Positions 10,529 through 23,561 are shown, counted from the first letter of the stretch. The stretch is DNA of 64,000 nt from Mortierella sp. BCC40632 (GCA_011634665.1 WAEK01000013.1:1286501-1350500); one strand, 5' to 3'. Notes: generated by a model not told the origin, from the sequence alone. Program-made: numbers and translations.

Positions 10529-12757
10529 CTAAACATCAACCAGCCTTGAAATTGGCCCTTCATCTACACCAATCTCTTTGGCAAGCGCTTTCGCTTTTTT
10601 GATCCTATAGTTTTTACTCTCTTCCCATTGCTTTCCTGCACCATTCACCAGTCTGGTGATCATATTGGCAGCTTGACCCTTGGTCAACTTTCGATGACTT
10701 CCTGACGATGAAGTCGTTCCCTCTCCTTGAGACCCTTCTTCACCATACTCATTACGGTATCCAAGCTTGTACAAAAACTTCATTTGTGAATCCGATGCAG
10801 GCAACTTCCGCCAGGGCGCAAACCTTCCTAAAAGATGAGGTTGATGTCCAATATTCTTGGCAATCCAAGTATCGACTCCATGGACACACTCTCGAAGTGA
10901 ATCTGCTTTTATCGGTAGTAAAGAACCCTTTGACAAAAGATAAGACGACCTTCCTTTATCCTCTTTCCCTTCCATCTTGCGTTGACGTGCTCTTTCAGCA
11001 TAATTGTTACGGAAGGTCAAAACGCCGTTCCTAGCAGATGTTACAGTTGCCTCAGCCATAGGCTCTCGATCCTGGAGTGCAAGTCGCTTTCGGCATTGAT
11101 AAAGGCCATCCTTGGGTGATTTTTCGATTCTGAACACTGTCGATTTGGCTGTGAGGACATAGGTATCAGGTCCCACATGCACCCAGGCATTGGATGAGAA
11201 CTCCCACAGACGGTTCGGGATGCCACTACAATCTCCAATAATCTGGTATGGGTTTTCGTATTCAAGGACCCGGATCCTGGCCACTTTGGCACCTGTGAGT
11301 GGGTGTTGGACCGTCTCTGTTTCTGTTTCGTTCGGGAAATCTGGTGTCGAAGAAGATGGCTCTGCCTCGATCGCTTGGATTTCCTCTGCACGAATTGCCT
11401 CGACATCTTGATGCTTCTGGATAAGAACATTTTCTGTTTGACCGATTTCAAAAGGAGATCAACAACAACAACAGCAAAAGACAGTGGTTTAGAATTGGTC
11501 CTTAGGATTCATGTTTACCGTCAAGGAAAAAAAAATAAATAAAAAAAAGCTGTTAGGGGTCGCTTACTGTTTAGAACGGCTTCTGGATCCAAGCCGAGGA
11601 GTGTAGGAAGTGTGACGAGGCCTTCACCCTTGACAACATCCACAAAGTCAAGGACGAGGCAGTCCTCTTTGCCCGGATAAAGACGCATTCCACGTCCCAA
11701 CATTTGTAAGAACAAAACATTTGATTTCGTTGGTCTTGCCATCAAGACAGAGTCGATTACAGGGATATCTACACAATAGTAGTATGCATTGAAAGCACAT
11801 AAGAAGGTTAAAGTGAAGAAAAAAAAATTACAGGCCTTCTTTAGAGCCATACAAACTCTCGTACCAGTTCCCTCTGTGAGAATGCCACAATTGACGATAA
11901 CAGGGAATTTGCGATCCCTAAAGTCTTGTAGTAATTGCGCTCGCTCATCGTTATCTGTCTGACTTGAGAGTGCTCGTGCATCATAACCAAACTGTCGGAA
12001 GGTCTCTGTCAGAGCATGGACGTGTTCAATGTCTACAGCAAACACGACCGTCGACTTCCGATCACCTATATCGACAGTATTGCCAAAGGCCAAAAAAAAA
12101 AAAAAAAAAAAAAAAAGGTGCAGATGTCAGTAGGTTGTCATATCAAGAGAAAAGTTGTTAGGGAAGGAGGCAATATAAATGATGATTAAAGAGAAAGAGG
12201 AAACAAAGATAAAGGGAGCTTTACCAGCATAGGTCATATAGCTCCTGACAACAACTTCATTTCGTGGAGGAGTGTTCACTTTGTTGGCGAGTTCTTTTTG
12301 AACAAAGTCTCCACCCCTAGTCTTGACATCCTGTAAATCCAAATCTGTCTTGATTGTTGTCACTCGTAGACCACACAGCCTATTTCAATTATAGATCGAA
12401 TTGGTTTAAGCAACCTCTCCCTTGCCTATCTGGTGATGAGCCAATATACCTTGTCCTATCAACAAATATTTTTTTAAACATTACCACTTGTCCTCAATCA
12501 TGGTAATAAAGCTCTTGTGGAAGGATATATAGTCAAAGACTCGACTCAGCATCAGACCATCATGGCGACGCACCGTTGCTGAGCAGCCATAGACAAAAAT
12601 GTGTGTATCGGGGACGTCGGCTCCAAAATACTTTAAAATCCTTCCATATGACTCTGCTGCAGCATGGTGTGCCTATTGGCAGCAAGAAAGATGTAATAGT
12701 AGTCATCAGGATTTGTTTCTACTTCATTTCAGAATCTCTGATAATCAAGCCCTTGTA

Positions 12758-12793
<36 letters not shown>

Positions 12794-14149
12794 AAAGATG
12801 AAGGCACATGTCTCTTTACCTCGTCAATGATAATGGTTTTGAATTCCTTGGGGTTGTATTTGAGTATCCGAGGAGTTCCCTCACGTCCTAGAGTGGGAAC
12901 GCTTGCCACAATAACATCTGAGCTCATATCCGCATTCTTGGATCCTTGGTCAATGCTGACCGTCTACGTGTGTATTTTTTTTGAAAATAATTCTGTTAGA
13001 CACTCAATATTTTGAAGAAGCGATGGTTTTAGCGAATGGCAGCAGTAGGGCTGTTCTCAAGGTAAAGAATATCGGTCATGAGAAAGTGTGGGGTGGAGGG
13101 TGGAGGAAAGGGGATCAGCCTTACTAGTCCAGCACCACTCCGAATAACGTGATTCCGTGTTTGTTGGAGTAGCTCTTGGCGGTGAGCAAGGATCAGAGTC
13201 TTGCTGGCTCCAGGGAAGGGCTCGGGAATCTGTTTCATCAGGTGAGAAAAAATGACCTATCCGCAGCACCAATACAAAGCTGTTTTTGTCAGTAGGGGAT
13301 GTCCACGCTGTTCTTCCTTCCTCTTTCTCCTTTTGCTGTTGCCACTATTTGGAAGCTTGGCTCTGAGGAGTGGAAAAAAATAAAGGAGAGAAAAAAGAGC
13401 CATACAGTCTTGCCGCTTCCAACGGGAAGTGAAACGATTTGTCTCTTGATGCCCTTTTTCAAATTGGCTAGACAGGCTTCAATGCACTCATTCTGGTAAG
13501 GTCGTAGCTCCGTGACAGCAGAGGGTCCAGTCGGCTGTGCGGCAAGTAATTCCTCGGCCTCTTTCTCTTTTTTGGATTTCCGTGTAGATGCCTTTTTGCG
13601 CGTCTTAGGAGCCGCGACAGAGGCCGCCTCGTCAATTGTTGGTGCCGAGACCTGTGTTGCCTCTTGTCCTTTTTTATCCTTGACGCTCTTTTTCCTGGTC
13701 TTTGGTTTTGCCTCCACCACTGCACCAGCCTCTTCTGTCTGGACTGCCGAGTCAGACTCTGTCTTTTTCTTCCTTGTCTTTCTCGCACTCTTTGGTTTCG
13801 ATAAGGGTTCGCCCATATTGGTGGCCATTTTCTCCTGAAGGAGCTGTCTAGAGTCATTATTTACAGCTAAAACAACTTCTTCCTCTAAGGTAGGCTTTGC
13901 CTCTGCTGTAAACAATCGCATAGAATTTGGACCGCATGAGGGTGTGCGAGCCTTTGCACGGCCAGGGCCGAGCGTACCCCTGGTTTTACACGACTCGAGC
14001 CGTCCTGGAAGGACTCGGCTATTCCAGGAAGAGAATCTGAGAGTACTGATTTGACGACTATAAAGGTCTCTCGAGATGTAACCCCATGATGGTGAAGGTC
14101 TGATTCGCTGCATGATTAGCAGCGTCCGTTGTTGGCCAAGGCACTGCAT
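10529..14149 (-). CDS. IRC3: mitochondrial DEAD/H-box helicase, IRC3 type
   Basis: An 889-residue superfamily-2 helicase from eight exons: 14149-13406, 13256-13125, 12963-12820, 12672-12485, 12379-12225, 12065-11865, 11768-11568 and 11433-10529; every junction closes in frame. The N-terminus is basic and rich in Ser/Arg without acidic residues, as in a mitochondrial presequence, followed by a Lys-rich linker with TRKK repeats. Motifs: I (SLPVGSGKT, about 240-248), Ia ([13 protein letters not shown]), II (IIIDE + AHHAAAE, split by an intron), III (GCSAT), V ([12 protein letters not shown]) and VI (QMLGRGMRL). The pattern GxSATxxRHDG matches yeast Irc3, a double-strand-DNA helicase needed to maintain mitochondrial DNA. 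The start is the ATG at 14149; the frame is open further upstream but without another ATG. Confidence 0.88.
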
Positions 14150-14290
14150 GGGGTCCAATGAGTGAAGGAAAGAGGTGGGTAATCTCGATCGAAAAACCTA
14201 CTCTACCATCCTCTGCTCCCAAGTGACTGCTACGATTTCATCCTTTTTGGGCCAGCTCTACCAGAGAAATTTGAATTAATTTACTACTTT

Positions 14291-15463
14291 TTACTTTGCC
14301 AAGCCCACTGCAAACACGGTCCAACTGACAAGGAGTAAAGTCGTCCAGACTAAGATCCAAAAGTGTGCCTGACGCTTCTTGTATGGCAAGATCTCTTCCT
14401 CTCCGCTATCGATCCGTACCCCAAACTGATCCTCGTCAATCTCGTCCAGGTATTCTTCTTCGTCCTCTGTGCTTTGGTCAGTCTCTTCTGCTCTTGGATG
14501 TAACCGGGTCCATTCAGTAGTTTGATCCAGGCTGTGGGTATCTGAAGTGGTATAATCTCTATTAGACAGACCTCCATCAGAGAGACGGGGTCTAGTGCTG
14601 AGGTCTGCCATCGACAATTCCTCTGCATCCGGTTCATCCTCAAGATCGAAAATGGGTTCCATTGTCACAGGTTCCATCAGCACTTGAGCTTCACGACCAG
14701 CCACAGAGACTCTCACCCTCGTTCGACGTCTTCTGTTTCCTTGTCTTGTCGAGGTCCTTGCCTGCCTTCCATAGATTCCATTCACCAGTCCTGTCTTACC
14801 GTCTTTTCCATCCCTCCAATGGTAATCACCCCAGACAAACACTGCACTGGCCGCCAAAGCTGCAATAGCCACAAAGAGGAACAAGCCAAGCAATCGGATA
14901 TCCTCCTTCTCCTGCTGAGCTAGATCCACCTTTTTGGGAAAGAAGTGGTGGTACAGTCGATCGAAAAAGTTTTCCGTCTCGGATTCATCATCATCACGGA
15001 TAGTAGTAGCATCTTGCATCATTCCTGCGACAGTTCCAAAGAGGGTTGCTCCAATGTTGTCGATCGAGCGATGAAGTCCCAGTCCTGTAGGGACATGCTT
15101 TGTTAGGATGGGCATACTTGTGACAATCGAGAGCGTTCCAAAGGACAATGACAGCGCAAAGAGTAGCATTGGCACGGTAGGCGGGATAGCGATGGCCCCA
15201 TAAGGAATCAAGAGCAGAATATGTGTCGAAACAAGGAGCCCTGCTGTCATCAATAATAGCCACGCACGTTTTCCTGCATAATCGATAAAGGTGCCCAGGA
15301 ATGGATAGGCGACTAATGGTACTGCTAGCATGATTGAAGCTTCCCATGCTGCCCGCTCGTCTCCAAGGCCATATCGGTGTTTTATAATGTTGCTATGAGA
15401 GACCGTTATTTTATCCAATGTGTATAGTTGGATTAGAAAGAGCATGATGTATGCCCTACTACG

Positions 15464-15497
<34 letters not shown>

Positions 15498-15889
15498 CCC
15501 TCAAAAAGTGCTTTGCCATCTGCCGTAGCTCACTTACCTCGCCTGGTGCATAAAGGGATTCCAACTAGCGCCTACCCAGAAGCTGATGGTCAACAGGGAC
15601 CAAAACATGGTCGAGAAGCCGTAAACTTCTCTCCAGCCGAGCTGAGGCCGTTTCTCCTTTAAGAGGATTGTGATCTTGGTCATTGTATCCGTGCCTTCCT
15701 TTGGTTTCTTCAACAGTAGCAAAAATGCAATGTTCATCACCCAGGTAAGGATAGAGATGATCAACGATACCAGAAAGGGTGTAGTGAATCCAAATGGGCT
15801 TAATGTCGATAACGGGTAAGCCCCTACTAGTGCAGCAAACCCTGCCTGTATCAAAATACAAATGGAAATGCCAACTTCTATTTAGCAAC

Positions 15890-15921
<32 letters not shown>

Positions 15922-17029
15922 CAGTTTTCCTGTGGCGTTTCTGTTCTTCCTTCTCACCCTCACCCCCACCTCCTTCCGTCAATTCTTGGATTGCTTTGTT
16001 TTCATACCAATTTTCCGACAGTCAATCCTAATGCTGGTCCTAGCGCGAGACTAGTTTTCCGGAAATATCGAACCCAAATCGTCTCCTGAATAATGGTGAT
16101 CGGTGATGCTCCAATGCTACATTAAGAATTAATCCGCAAGTGATGGTCAGTAGACGCCAACCAGGACCTCTCTTTTCTTTTCTTTTCTTTTCTTAACTCC
16201 AACAATCCAAGAGAGAGAAAGTCAGACGAGACGTATGTAACTTACCCAAAGAGACAGTATCCTGCAATCATCAGTTTGATAGAATGAGTCCAGCAAGCAA
16301 TAACGACCAAAGTCTGGCCAATAATGACTATAGTTGTAAACACGATCGAACTAGGACCTGTCCCGTACCGTTCCACCAACAGACCTCCCACCAACGGAAC
16401 CAAGGTCGAGGAGAGAGTCAAGGACGATTGTAGCAACGAGAATTGTGTGTTGGATATGTTGATATTCTACTTTTTTTTACCCCCATCCGTAGGAAAGAAA
16501 GAGAAAGGAGATATAAAGACCAAACCAAAGGATGAGTTACTCAAAGGGTTTCTACCTTTTTTTTTTTTTTTTTTTTTTTAAACAAAGTTTAAACTGTTAA
16601 AATAAAAAAAAAAAAGGCTCCCTTTTGGGAAAATCTTACCTCTTTCAGTACATCTTTCAATGGACTCGTAAGGTGAAGCGTGAAATGTGAAGAGACACCC
16701 AACATGGCCGCATACAAAAACATTTGGATACGCATCCTTGATTCTTCTGTTGCCTCTGTCTCTGTAGTGGTCATGGTCGTCGTTTGACTAGACGTATTTC
16801 CTTCACCCGAGAGGTCTGTCAATCTATGACGAACAGGGTAAACCCCTTCTTCTTCTCCTTCTTCTTCCCTATCTTCGGGTCGGACCAGTCCCTGGACTTC
16901 ACTGGCATGGTAGTCCTCATGCCTCTCGTCATCGTCTTCATTGACATCGTAATGACCTTGACGAACATTTGTTGGCGAATCCGGAACCTCACTCTGAAGA
17001 GGCTGGTAAGCTGTATGGCTGTTCGCCAT
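14291..17029 (-). CDS. major facilitator superfamily transporter
   Basis: A 730-residue membrane protein from exons 17029-16640, 16466-16246, 16116-16008, 15845-15538 and 15455-14291, all in frame. A hydrophilic, acidic N-terminal tail of about 100 residues precedes about twelve hydrophobic segments, beginning with MRIQMFLYAAMLGVSSHF. The loop after segment 2 reads GGLLVERYG, the usual MFS Asp/Glu-Arg-x-Gly signature region. About 140 hydrophilic, acidic residues separate the last hydrophobic segment (FWILVWTTLLLVSWTVFAVGLAK) from the one before it. The substrate cannot be read from sequence. The gene lies only 141 nt upstream of the helicase ATG on the same strand. Confidence 0.85.
15463..15497 (+). 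repeat. poly-T tract in MFS intron 4 (poly-A on the sense strand)
   Basis: About 30 T on the plus strand. Because the gene is on the minus strand, the intron RNA carries poly-A, not the polypyrimidine expected near an acceptor. Confidence 0.85.
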
Positions 17030-17677
17030 GGTTGAGGAAAGAAGAAGGGGAGAAGGAAAAGGAGGGTGAGGGGTTGGGGGGTTGGAGAGGAGGAGGAGGA
17101 GGAAGAGAGGAGGAGGTCAATTTTGGTGGATGTTGGTTGAAATGCCAAGGTGGGTTTGGGTTTGCTGGTCATTTCACTTTGTGGGGTGAGAACATGAGGG
17201 TCACGAGAAGCAGTCCTTTGCTACTGTACTGTAGAAAACGCAACGCGTCTAGCTCTTTTGAAAGCAAACTAAAGGACATCCTTTAGAATCCCTTTAGAAT
17301 CCCTTTGAAAAAAAGAAAAGAAAAAACAACAACAACAACAACAACCGTGCCAGTGGCCAATTCCTTCGCACAGCCGTTGTCTCGCACTGAGAATATGTAG
17401 TCCCTCAATATCCTTTTAGGTAAAAAGAAAAAAGGTACTAGCTCCTCTTCCCAATGACTGAATTGCATTTTTTTTTTTTTTTTTTTTTTTTTTTCGCTTT
17501 GCTACTTTTCTTTCTTTCTTTCTTTCTTTGCATGTTCATATCCATTTCGCGAATACTAGGGCGGGTTCATTAAATGTTCTTATCTCGTTTCCGTTATACA
17601 GTATCTGAAGTGAATGAGGAGAGGGATTCCATGAGATTGCTCGATATTCCTCCCTCTCCTTTTTTTTTTTTTTTTTT
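17030..17677. other. intergenic, MFS 5' side to SH3BGR-gene 3' end
   Basis: No gene seen. GGA-rich (CT-rich on the MFS sense strand) leader near 17040-17110, a CAA repeat near 17329-17343 and T-runs at 17468-17494 and 17660-17679. Confidence 0.6.
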
Positions 17678-19895
17678 TTACAGAGCTCCTGAAGCGAGCA
17701 TAGCCTCCAGTTCTGCTTCTGTCACGGCTCCTTGCTCAAATAGCTCATCCAATTCATCATCATCTGCAATCACTCCAACAACTCCTCCAGGTCCCGCTCC
17801 TCCTCGAGCACCCTGGATAGTGTTGAATCCAAGATCATGTCGTCCAAGTCCAGTCTCATCCTTGAATGCTCCATCCCAAACTTGACTCGCCGCCTGTACA
17901 AATCCGGGCTTTCGACCTCGGACCGAGCCTGTTGAGGATGCATACGATGCAATAGATCCAGTTGAACCAAATCGACCTGCTGTGCCCATGACTCCTCCAC
18001 CCCCATAGAGCGACTTTTGACTCTGGAATCGGTTGGATCCAGGTGAGAGCAAATACATCGAAGTGGCAATATCTTTGACACTAGCACTGGGTCCGCTACT
18101 GATGCCATTCACGACAATGTCTGGTTGTCCCGCTCCTTGTTCCGCATCCTCTCCATGCTGAGCTCCTTGACTTTGTTGATCTTTGAAGGCCGGTCCCGAG
18201 GGCTGGTGTGTCATGGACTGGTTCAAGGAAGCGTTAGGTCCAATAAACGGCTTCACACGATCAAAACCCAAGAATTGCATCACTTGGTGTGTTTCGATCG
18301 CATGTTGGAATTCCTCATGTGTTCCACGGTACTCTCCACCAGAAAAGATTTGAGGCAATCGTATGTCTCCTCCGTTCTTGCGTCTCATGTATCGTTTAGC
18401 ATCCTCTGATGACGAAACATCCACAAAGTCGTATGTAATCTCAAGTTGTTCAAAAGTATCGGCAATCGATTGCTGTGCGCGCTTAATCTACAAACGAGTC
18501 GAAAATTGTGACCCACGAATATATATAAAAAGAAAGTTAGACCTCCGAGTACAAACTACAAAAAATAGTCCTTTTTAAATGGAATAGACCATTACCTGAA
18601 GGTTGCCGCTGACACTTGATCCATAGAGTTGGATTTCCTTGACCTTGTACCTTTTGGTGTTCTTTAGCCTAGATTATGTGCGCATCAACAGTTCCAACTA
18701 TTAGTTCATTGTTCCCCGTTCCACCTTCAACAATCCTTTGGGTGGGACACGATGATAAGGCATAGTCCATCATCCACTTACATTGCACTGACAGATGTGT
18801 TTTCAAGATCATCTGTCAATTCCTGAACTCGGTTCTCCAGCTCACGCGTCTCAGCTTCCTTCTCCAACAAGAGCTTTTGAATCGCTGCGAGCTCCTCTTT
18901 AAAGCTATTCATTTGCTCCTTCATCTCATTTTGGTATTGTTCAAATTCGGACTCGACCTCTTTCTTGGCCTGATTCGACTCTTCGAGCGCTTTGTCTTGG
19001 TTCTCAAGCCGTGTTCTGACCTCTTCGAGCTCGTCCTGCATCCGCTTCATCGCTTCCTGATGATCCGCTGTTGCTTTTGCTAGTTGATCTTTCAAGTTCT
19101 GGTTCTCGTGCTCATGTGTATTCATCAATTCGAGCACCCGTTTCTCCTGTTTATCTTTCATAGTCTGTACCTCATCCGAGTGCGAGTCTTTGAGCGTCTG
19201 GATCTTAGTTTCCATTGATACTCCCGTCTCTTGTAGTTTTGCTTCAGCCACTGCTAGAGCCTCTTCCCGAGCTCCTTCGAGCTCAGCGACCTGTGTCTCG
19301 AGTCGGGCAGTCCATGTGGACTCGAGTTCGTTTCGGAGGTCTTCCAAAGAGTGTTTAACCAACTCTGCGTGGGCGCTTTCCAAATCTTTGATATGTTGTT
19401 CAAGTGCTGTGATCTTTTCGGCCCGCTCGCGGTCTGAGAGTTCAGATGATTCTTGTAGTGTCTATTTTTTTTTAAAGCGTCGTGCGTTCAGTGAACATGA
19501 TTGCGTGGTTTACACAAGAGTCAACACAAGAGTCAAATCCATTAAACAAACAAGAATAGGAAAAAAATCACTATCCCAATACCTTGAATGCCACGACACC
19601 AGAGTCCCGCTCTCGAGTCAGTTCATCCATGGCCACCTCATGGGCCTCCTTGAGCTTTGTCATCTCCGAGACCCGCTCGGCTGCCAATTCCTCGAGCTTC
19701 TTTTCATGCTGGGTCTTGGCTTCCTTGAATTGTGCCCTCAGATCCTCCATCTCCTTCAAAATCTCCTGGACATCGCTCGGGATGGGCTTGCGTTCGTGCT
19801 CGGGCACGACGGCCATCTCTTCCAGCTGCATCTTTAGACGTGCTTCCTGTTCTTGAAGCAGCTTTAGCGTTTGATCATGCTACCCTCAGGGGGAA

Positions 19896-19933
<38 letters not shown>

Positions 19934-21752
19934 ACCATGACGAAAGCGGGGTTGTTAGGATTCAAAGAATAGAAACATATACACATAATTAGAGTGCAGG
20001 GATTACAAAATTAGGGGGAGAGAAAGGAGAGAAAAGACAAGGAGAAAGACGCAACAGCCTCTGAGTTTGACATAAGCGCTCCCTCTGTTCCTGCATCAGG
20101 AAAGAGTACGATGAGGATAGCCATTTTTTTTTCTTTTTTCTTTTTCAATGCCAGCAAAGCCAGCTTAGTACCTTCTCCTGAATGCCGGACAGCTGACTAG
20201 TCCTCATCCTGGCTCGTGCCGCTTCCGTGGCCGAGGGCCGTGTGGACGACGCAGCAGTGTTCATGGTCTTTCGGATAGGTGTAGGACTTGTTGTACTTGA
20301 GGCAGTTCTAGAAGGTTGTCGCAAAGTAGAGCTTGGTGAAGAATTGGTAGAACTCACGGGAGTGCGTTTGGCCGTGGGTGTGGCGGAGGCCGAGGTAGAG
20401 GTGGAAATTGTTGATGCTCGGCCAAGAGAGCGAGTGGTAGATGGGGTGGATGTAGTGGTCCTTGTCGCTGGAGTAGTGGAGCGTGTGGTTACACTAGAGG
20501 TGGAGGCGACTCTTCGTCCAGAACTCGAGGTTGTTGAAGGTGTGCTTGCCAGGGAGGAGGTTGAAGGTGATTTGCGAATAGAAGGGGTCGAAGGAGTGGC
20601 GCTCAGTGTCCGGGCGGTTGACGAGGTTCTTCCAATCGTTGACGAAGGTGATGAAGGAGGCTTAGGCGATGATGCAGAAGAAGAAGCGGCGGAAGAAGAG
20701 CTAGTAGAGGTAACGGATGTGGTGCTCGTAGTACTACCAGCTCGCATACTCGCCGGGATCGCAGGTCGTGTTCGAGTGGTCTTTGCCGCCAGAGAAGAAG
20801 CTGGCGAGGATGAGGAAGATGAGGTCGAAGCTGCTGCTCGGATTCGTGAAGCAGAGCCTGACGTAGAGGGAGCAGTTGAAGGCTTGGTGGTAGATGGTGG
20901 GGAGCGTGAGGTTCCTGTACGAGCAGTGGCCGTCAATGACGAAGGCTTGGCAGCCGTTGCCTTGGAGAGTGATCCGGTAGGGGTAAGGAGGCGTGTCTTT
21001 GCAGCAGCAGATCCTGTGCCTGTGCTTGCTGTCGTACCCCTTCCGATGCTTGTAGGGGTCTTTTTCGCAGGGGAGAGTGATGACTGAGGAGCAGCCTTCT
21101 TCTCACTGTCCGTTCCGTTGATCTTTCGAGGCGCTTCGTCAATGTCGACGGGCGGCAAAAGGACGACGGATGGGATGCGCGAGGCAGAGTCAAGGGCGCT
21201 ATTGTCTGGCGCGGGATTGTTCTGTGGGCTCTCGTTGCTGTCCTTGGTGTGGGCCAATGATGCAGGGTCAGCAATGGGCTGCCCAAGGCGATCTGAGCCT
21301 GATTTCTGTACAGTTAATAGATTGGTCTCGTCCTGTCCACCGCTGGTTGGATTGTCGGCTGAGGAGGCGTTATCGGCTGCGACAATCGTTGTGATGGCAG
21401 GCAAGGGCGCGGCGGAGGAGGCGGCGGCGATAGTCGAAATAGAAGAGGAAGAGGCGGGTGAAGATAGTGCGGAAGAAGAAAGGGACAAAGTAGAGGAAGA
21501 GGAAGAGGAGGAAGAGGAGGAGAAAGAAGAAGACGAGTCGCTTGTACTGCCGCTCCTGGTCCTTTCAGTGGCGTTTGTCTTGGCCGTGCCTGTGTCTTTT
21601 GCGTCGATGTGGACTAGTCCGTCCTGTTGCGTATCCGGAACAGAACCGACCGCGCTGATGCTGACAACGGCTTCTCCGTTTCCGTTGAGGTCAGTACCGG
21701 CGTGGCTGAGGCCGGAGTTGAGGCCGGGGTGGATATCGCTATCCTGGTCCAT
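17678..21752 (-). CDS. long coiled-coil protein with SH3BGR/thioredoxin-fold domain
   Basis: A 1146-residue protein from exons 21752-20172, 19879-19583, 19461-18782, 18668-18596 and 18487-17678. Residues 1-520 are extremely rich in Ser, Thr, Ala and Pro and probably disordered. Residues 530-850 form a coiled coil (long Glu/Lys/Gln heptads such as EMEDLRAQFKEAKTQHEKKL). Residues about 860-955 match the SH3-binding glutamic-acid-rich (SH3BGR) family: KEIQLYGSSVSGNLQIKRAQ, then DFVDVSSSEDAKRYMRRK, LPQIFSGGEYRGTHEEF and FLGF. The domain has a glutaredoxin-like fold but lacks the CxxC active site (SSVSG instead), so it is more likely a binding module than a reductase. The C-terminal tail is Gly-rich and then acidic. 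I know of no experimental role for this combination. Direct joining of exons 1 and 2 across 20171-19880 keeps the frame; a tiny extra exon there cannot be excluded. Confidence 0.82.
19899..19930 (+). repeat. (GA)n microsatellite in intron 1
   Basis: About 16 GA units in the first intron of the coiled-coil gene; CT on its sense strand. Confidence 0.9.
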
Positions 21753-23244
21753 GGCGCAAGTAGTCTGCTTGAGTTAGTGTGCAGGCGACTTGAAGTGATG
21801 GAGTGCAAGGCGTGCTTGACCAGGTTATGAGGGCGATGAAGACGAGTATAAATAGCGGGAAGACGATATGGTGTGGAATCGAACAGAGTGTGGTGCACTG
21901 GTAGGGAGAGGAATGCGTGCAAGATAGAAAGAGCGAGAGGGCCCGAAGGCGCACGAGGAAAAAAGGGGTGGGCGAGGTGGGGGGCTAGTGAGAGAAAGAG
22001 AGGGATAGAAAGAGAGAGGAGTGGATGGAGGGATGTGCAATGGAGAGGAGAGAAAGAAAGAGAAAGAGAGATGCAAAGAGAGAAAGAGAGAGATGGGATG
22101 TGGAATGGGATGAGAGAGATGCAAAAAGAGTCGTGGTGGCAAGAAGGCCAAGCAGAAAAAAAAGAAAAAAGGCAAGAGAAAGGGTCTCCCCTATTCTCCT
22201 GCGGCTTTCCTGGCGAGGCTATTTCATCCCGACGTATCCACTAGCACGAGGGTATGATGATGTTGATGGCGGATGACCATCGATCGTATGACGGGCAGGC
22301 CCTTGTGTTTACGGCGAAGTCATCTCTTCGCCTTGGACCGTTGGCAACCATATCATGCCATTCCATGTCCGTGCTGAAAAGGGTTCGTCATCTTACCCCT
22401 GGTTGATTTACCGGTGCCAGCCAGCTGTTGCCACTCCTATTGTCATTGCCGGGTTTTTCTTGTTCTCCTCTCGGTATTCCTTGGGTACAGGTTCGTGGCA
22501 GTACAATTGTCTCTGAACAGCAGATGTGGTCGACGCTGAGAGGGCCAGGGGCACACTCAGACCCAGCAGGTAGGCAAGAGGCAAGCAAACAGGTGCGAAA
22601 TGCAATTACGAGAGCGATATTTCATTGCAGAATACAATATGCCCTCGGAGCCGCGTCTGATGTATCCATCCACAATCATTTCACAGAGGGATAGGCTATG
22701 CTGCGACCGCATCGATCCAGGGGCTGCAAATCGTGTGGCACGCGCCTGATCCGCTGACTCGCACATTTGTCTCTTCAACACTTGTCCCTATTTTTTTTTT
22801 AGTTCTCCCCAACCCTCTTGCCCCAACAGTCGCTGCTTGAACAGAGGACAAGAGGTGACAAGAGAGGACATGAGAGAGAGAGAGAGAGAGACAGACAAGT
22901 TGTAGCCAAGCGCCAGGGATGAAGAGGAACACATAAACAAGGGGAGTCAAGGCCTGCTGTTTCACGTTCCTAACCCATCTTGGAAACATCGATAGTCACC
23001 TCTTTGGAGAGCCCTGCTGCTAGTCAATTAATATAGTCTTTCGACAGAAAAGACTAATAACTGTAGCCTGGAGCATATCCGTTCCCCGCAAAGAGCAGGG
23101 TGGCTACCATTCGTTTTTTAAGAATGGCGGAAAGCGGATATAGGGATGAAGAGGAAACGTCGAAGGAACCATTGTATTTCGACAGTAGCCATCTCTTACC
23201 TCAGCCCTAGACACAATCCACACAGTGGATTAGTCAATGCGCCG

Positions 23245-23282
<38 letters not shown>

Positions 23283-23561
23283 CGACACACAAGAAGTACT
23301 CAAAGAGCGTGTCTTACTGCCGATATGTATTATGTTAGTGTTGGATGAAATACATGTGGTGCTTCTGAGGGACGAAGACTCTTCTAAAGAAAAGAGTGGT
23401 TTTCAATGATCTTGGGGAGCTTTGAAATGGAAAACCAGGAAGAGGTCTTCCCCCCCCTACTCCCAAGACTAGAAGCCGAAGCACCTCCTCCACTAGGTTG
23501 TTTATGTGACTTCTTTTGTAGTCTGACTTGAAAGTCCAGCCCTAGGCTTTGCACTTTGTTG
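21753..23561. other. intergenic, 1.8 kb between divergent genes
   Basis: This stretch lies between the coiled-coil gene (-) and the ArsC-fold gene (+), so it should hold both promoters. It has GA-rich sequence at 21920-22130, a GA run near 22871-22890 and a T-run at 23249-23282. I found no coding region with a proper ATG and coherent composition. Confidence 0.55.

Noticed and set aside
20227..21087. 286-codon frame antisense to the Ser/Thr-rich region of the coiled-coil gene
   Set aside because: Its Val/Glu/Ala-rich sequence is the mirror of Ser/Thr codons on the other strand.
22408..22605. Small secreted-protein-like frame on the minus strand with a hydrophobic, signal-like start
   Set aside because: The frame begins with TTG directly after a TAA stop; there is no ATG before the hydrophobic part, and joining it to a downstream piece needs a 38-nt intron, shorter than any other here.
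22696..22989. 97-codon minus-strand frame with an ATG
   Set aside because: It runs through a GA/CT repeat and lacks protein-like features after the first 30 residues; no splice or neighbour support.
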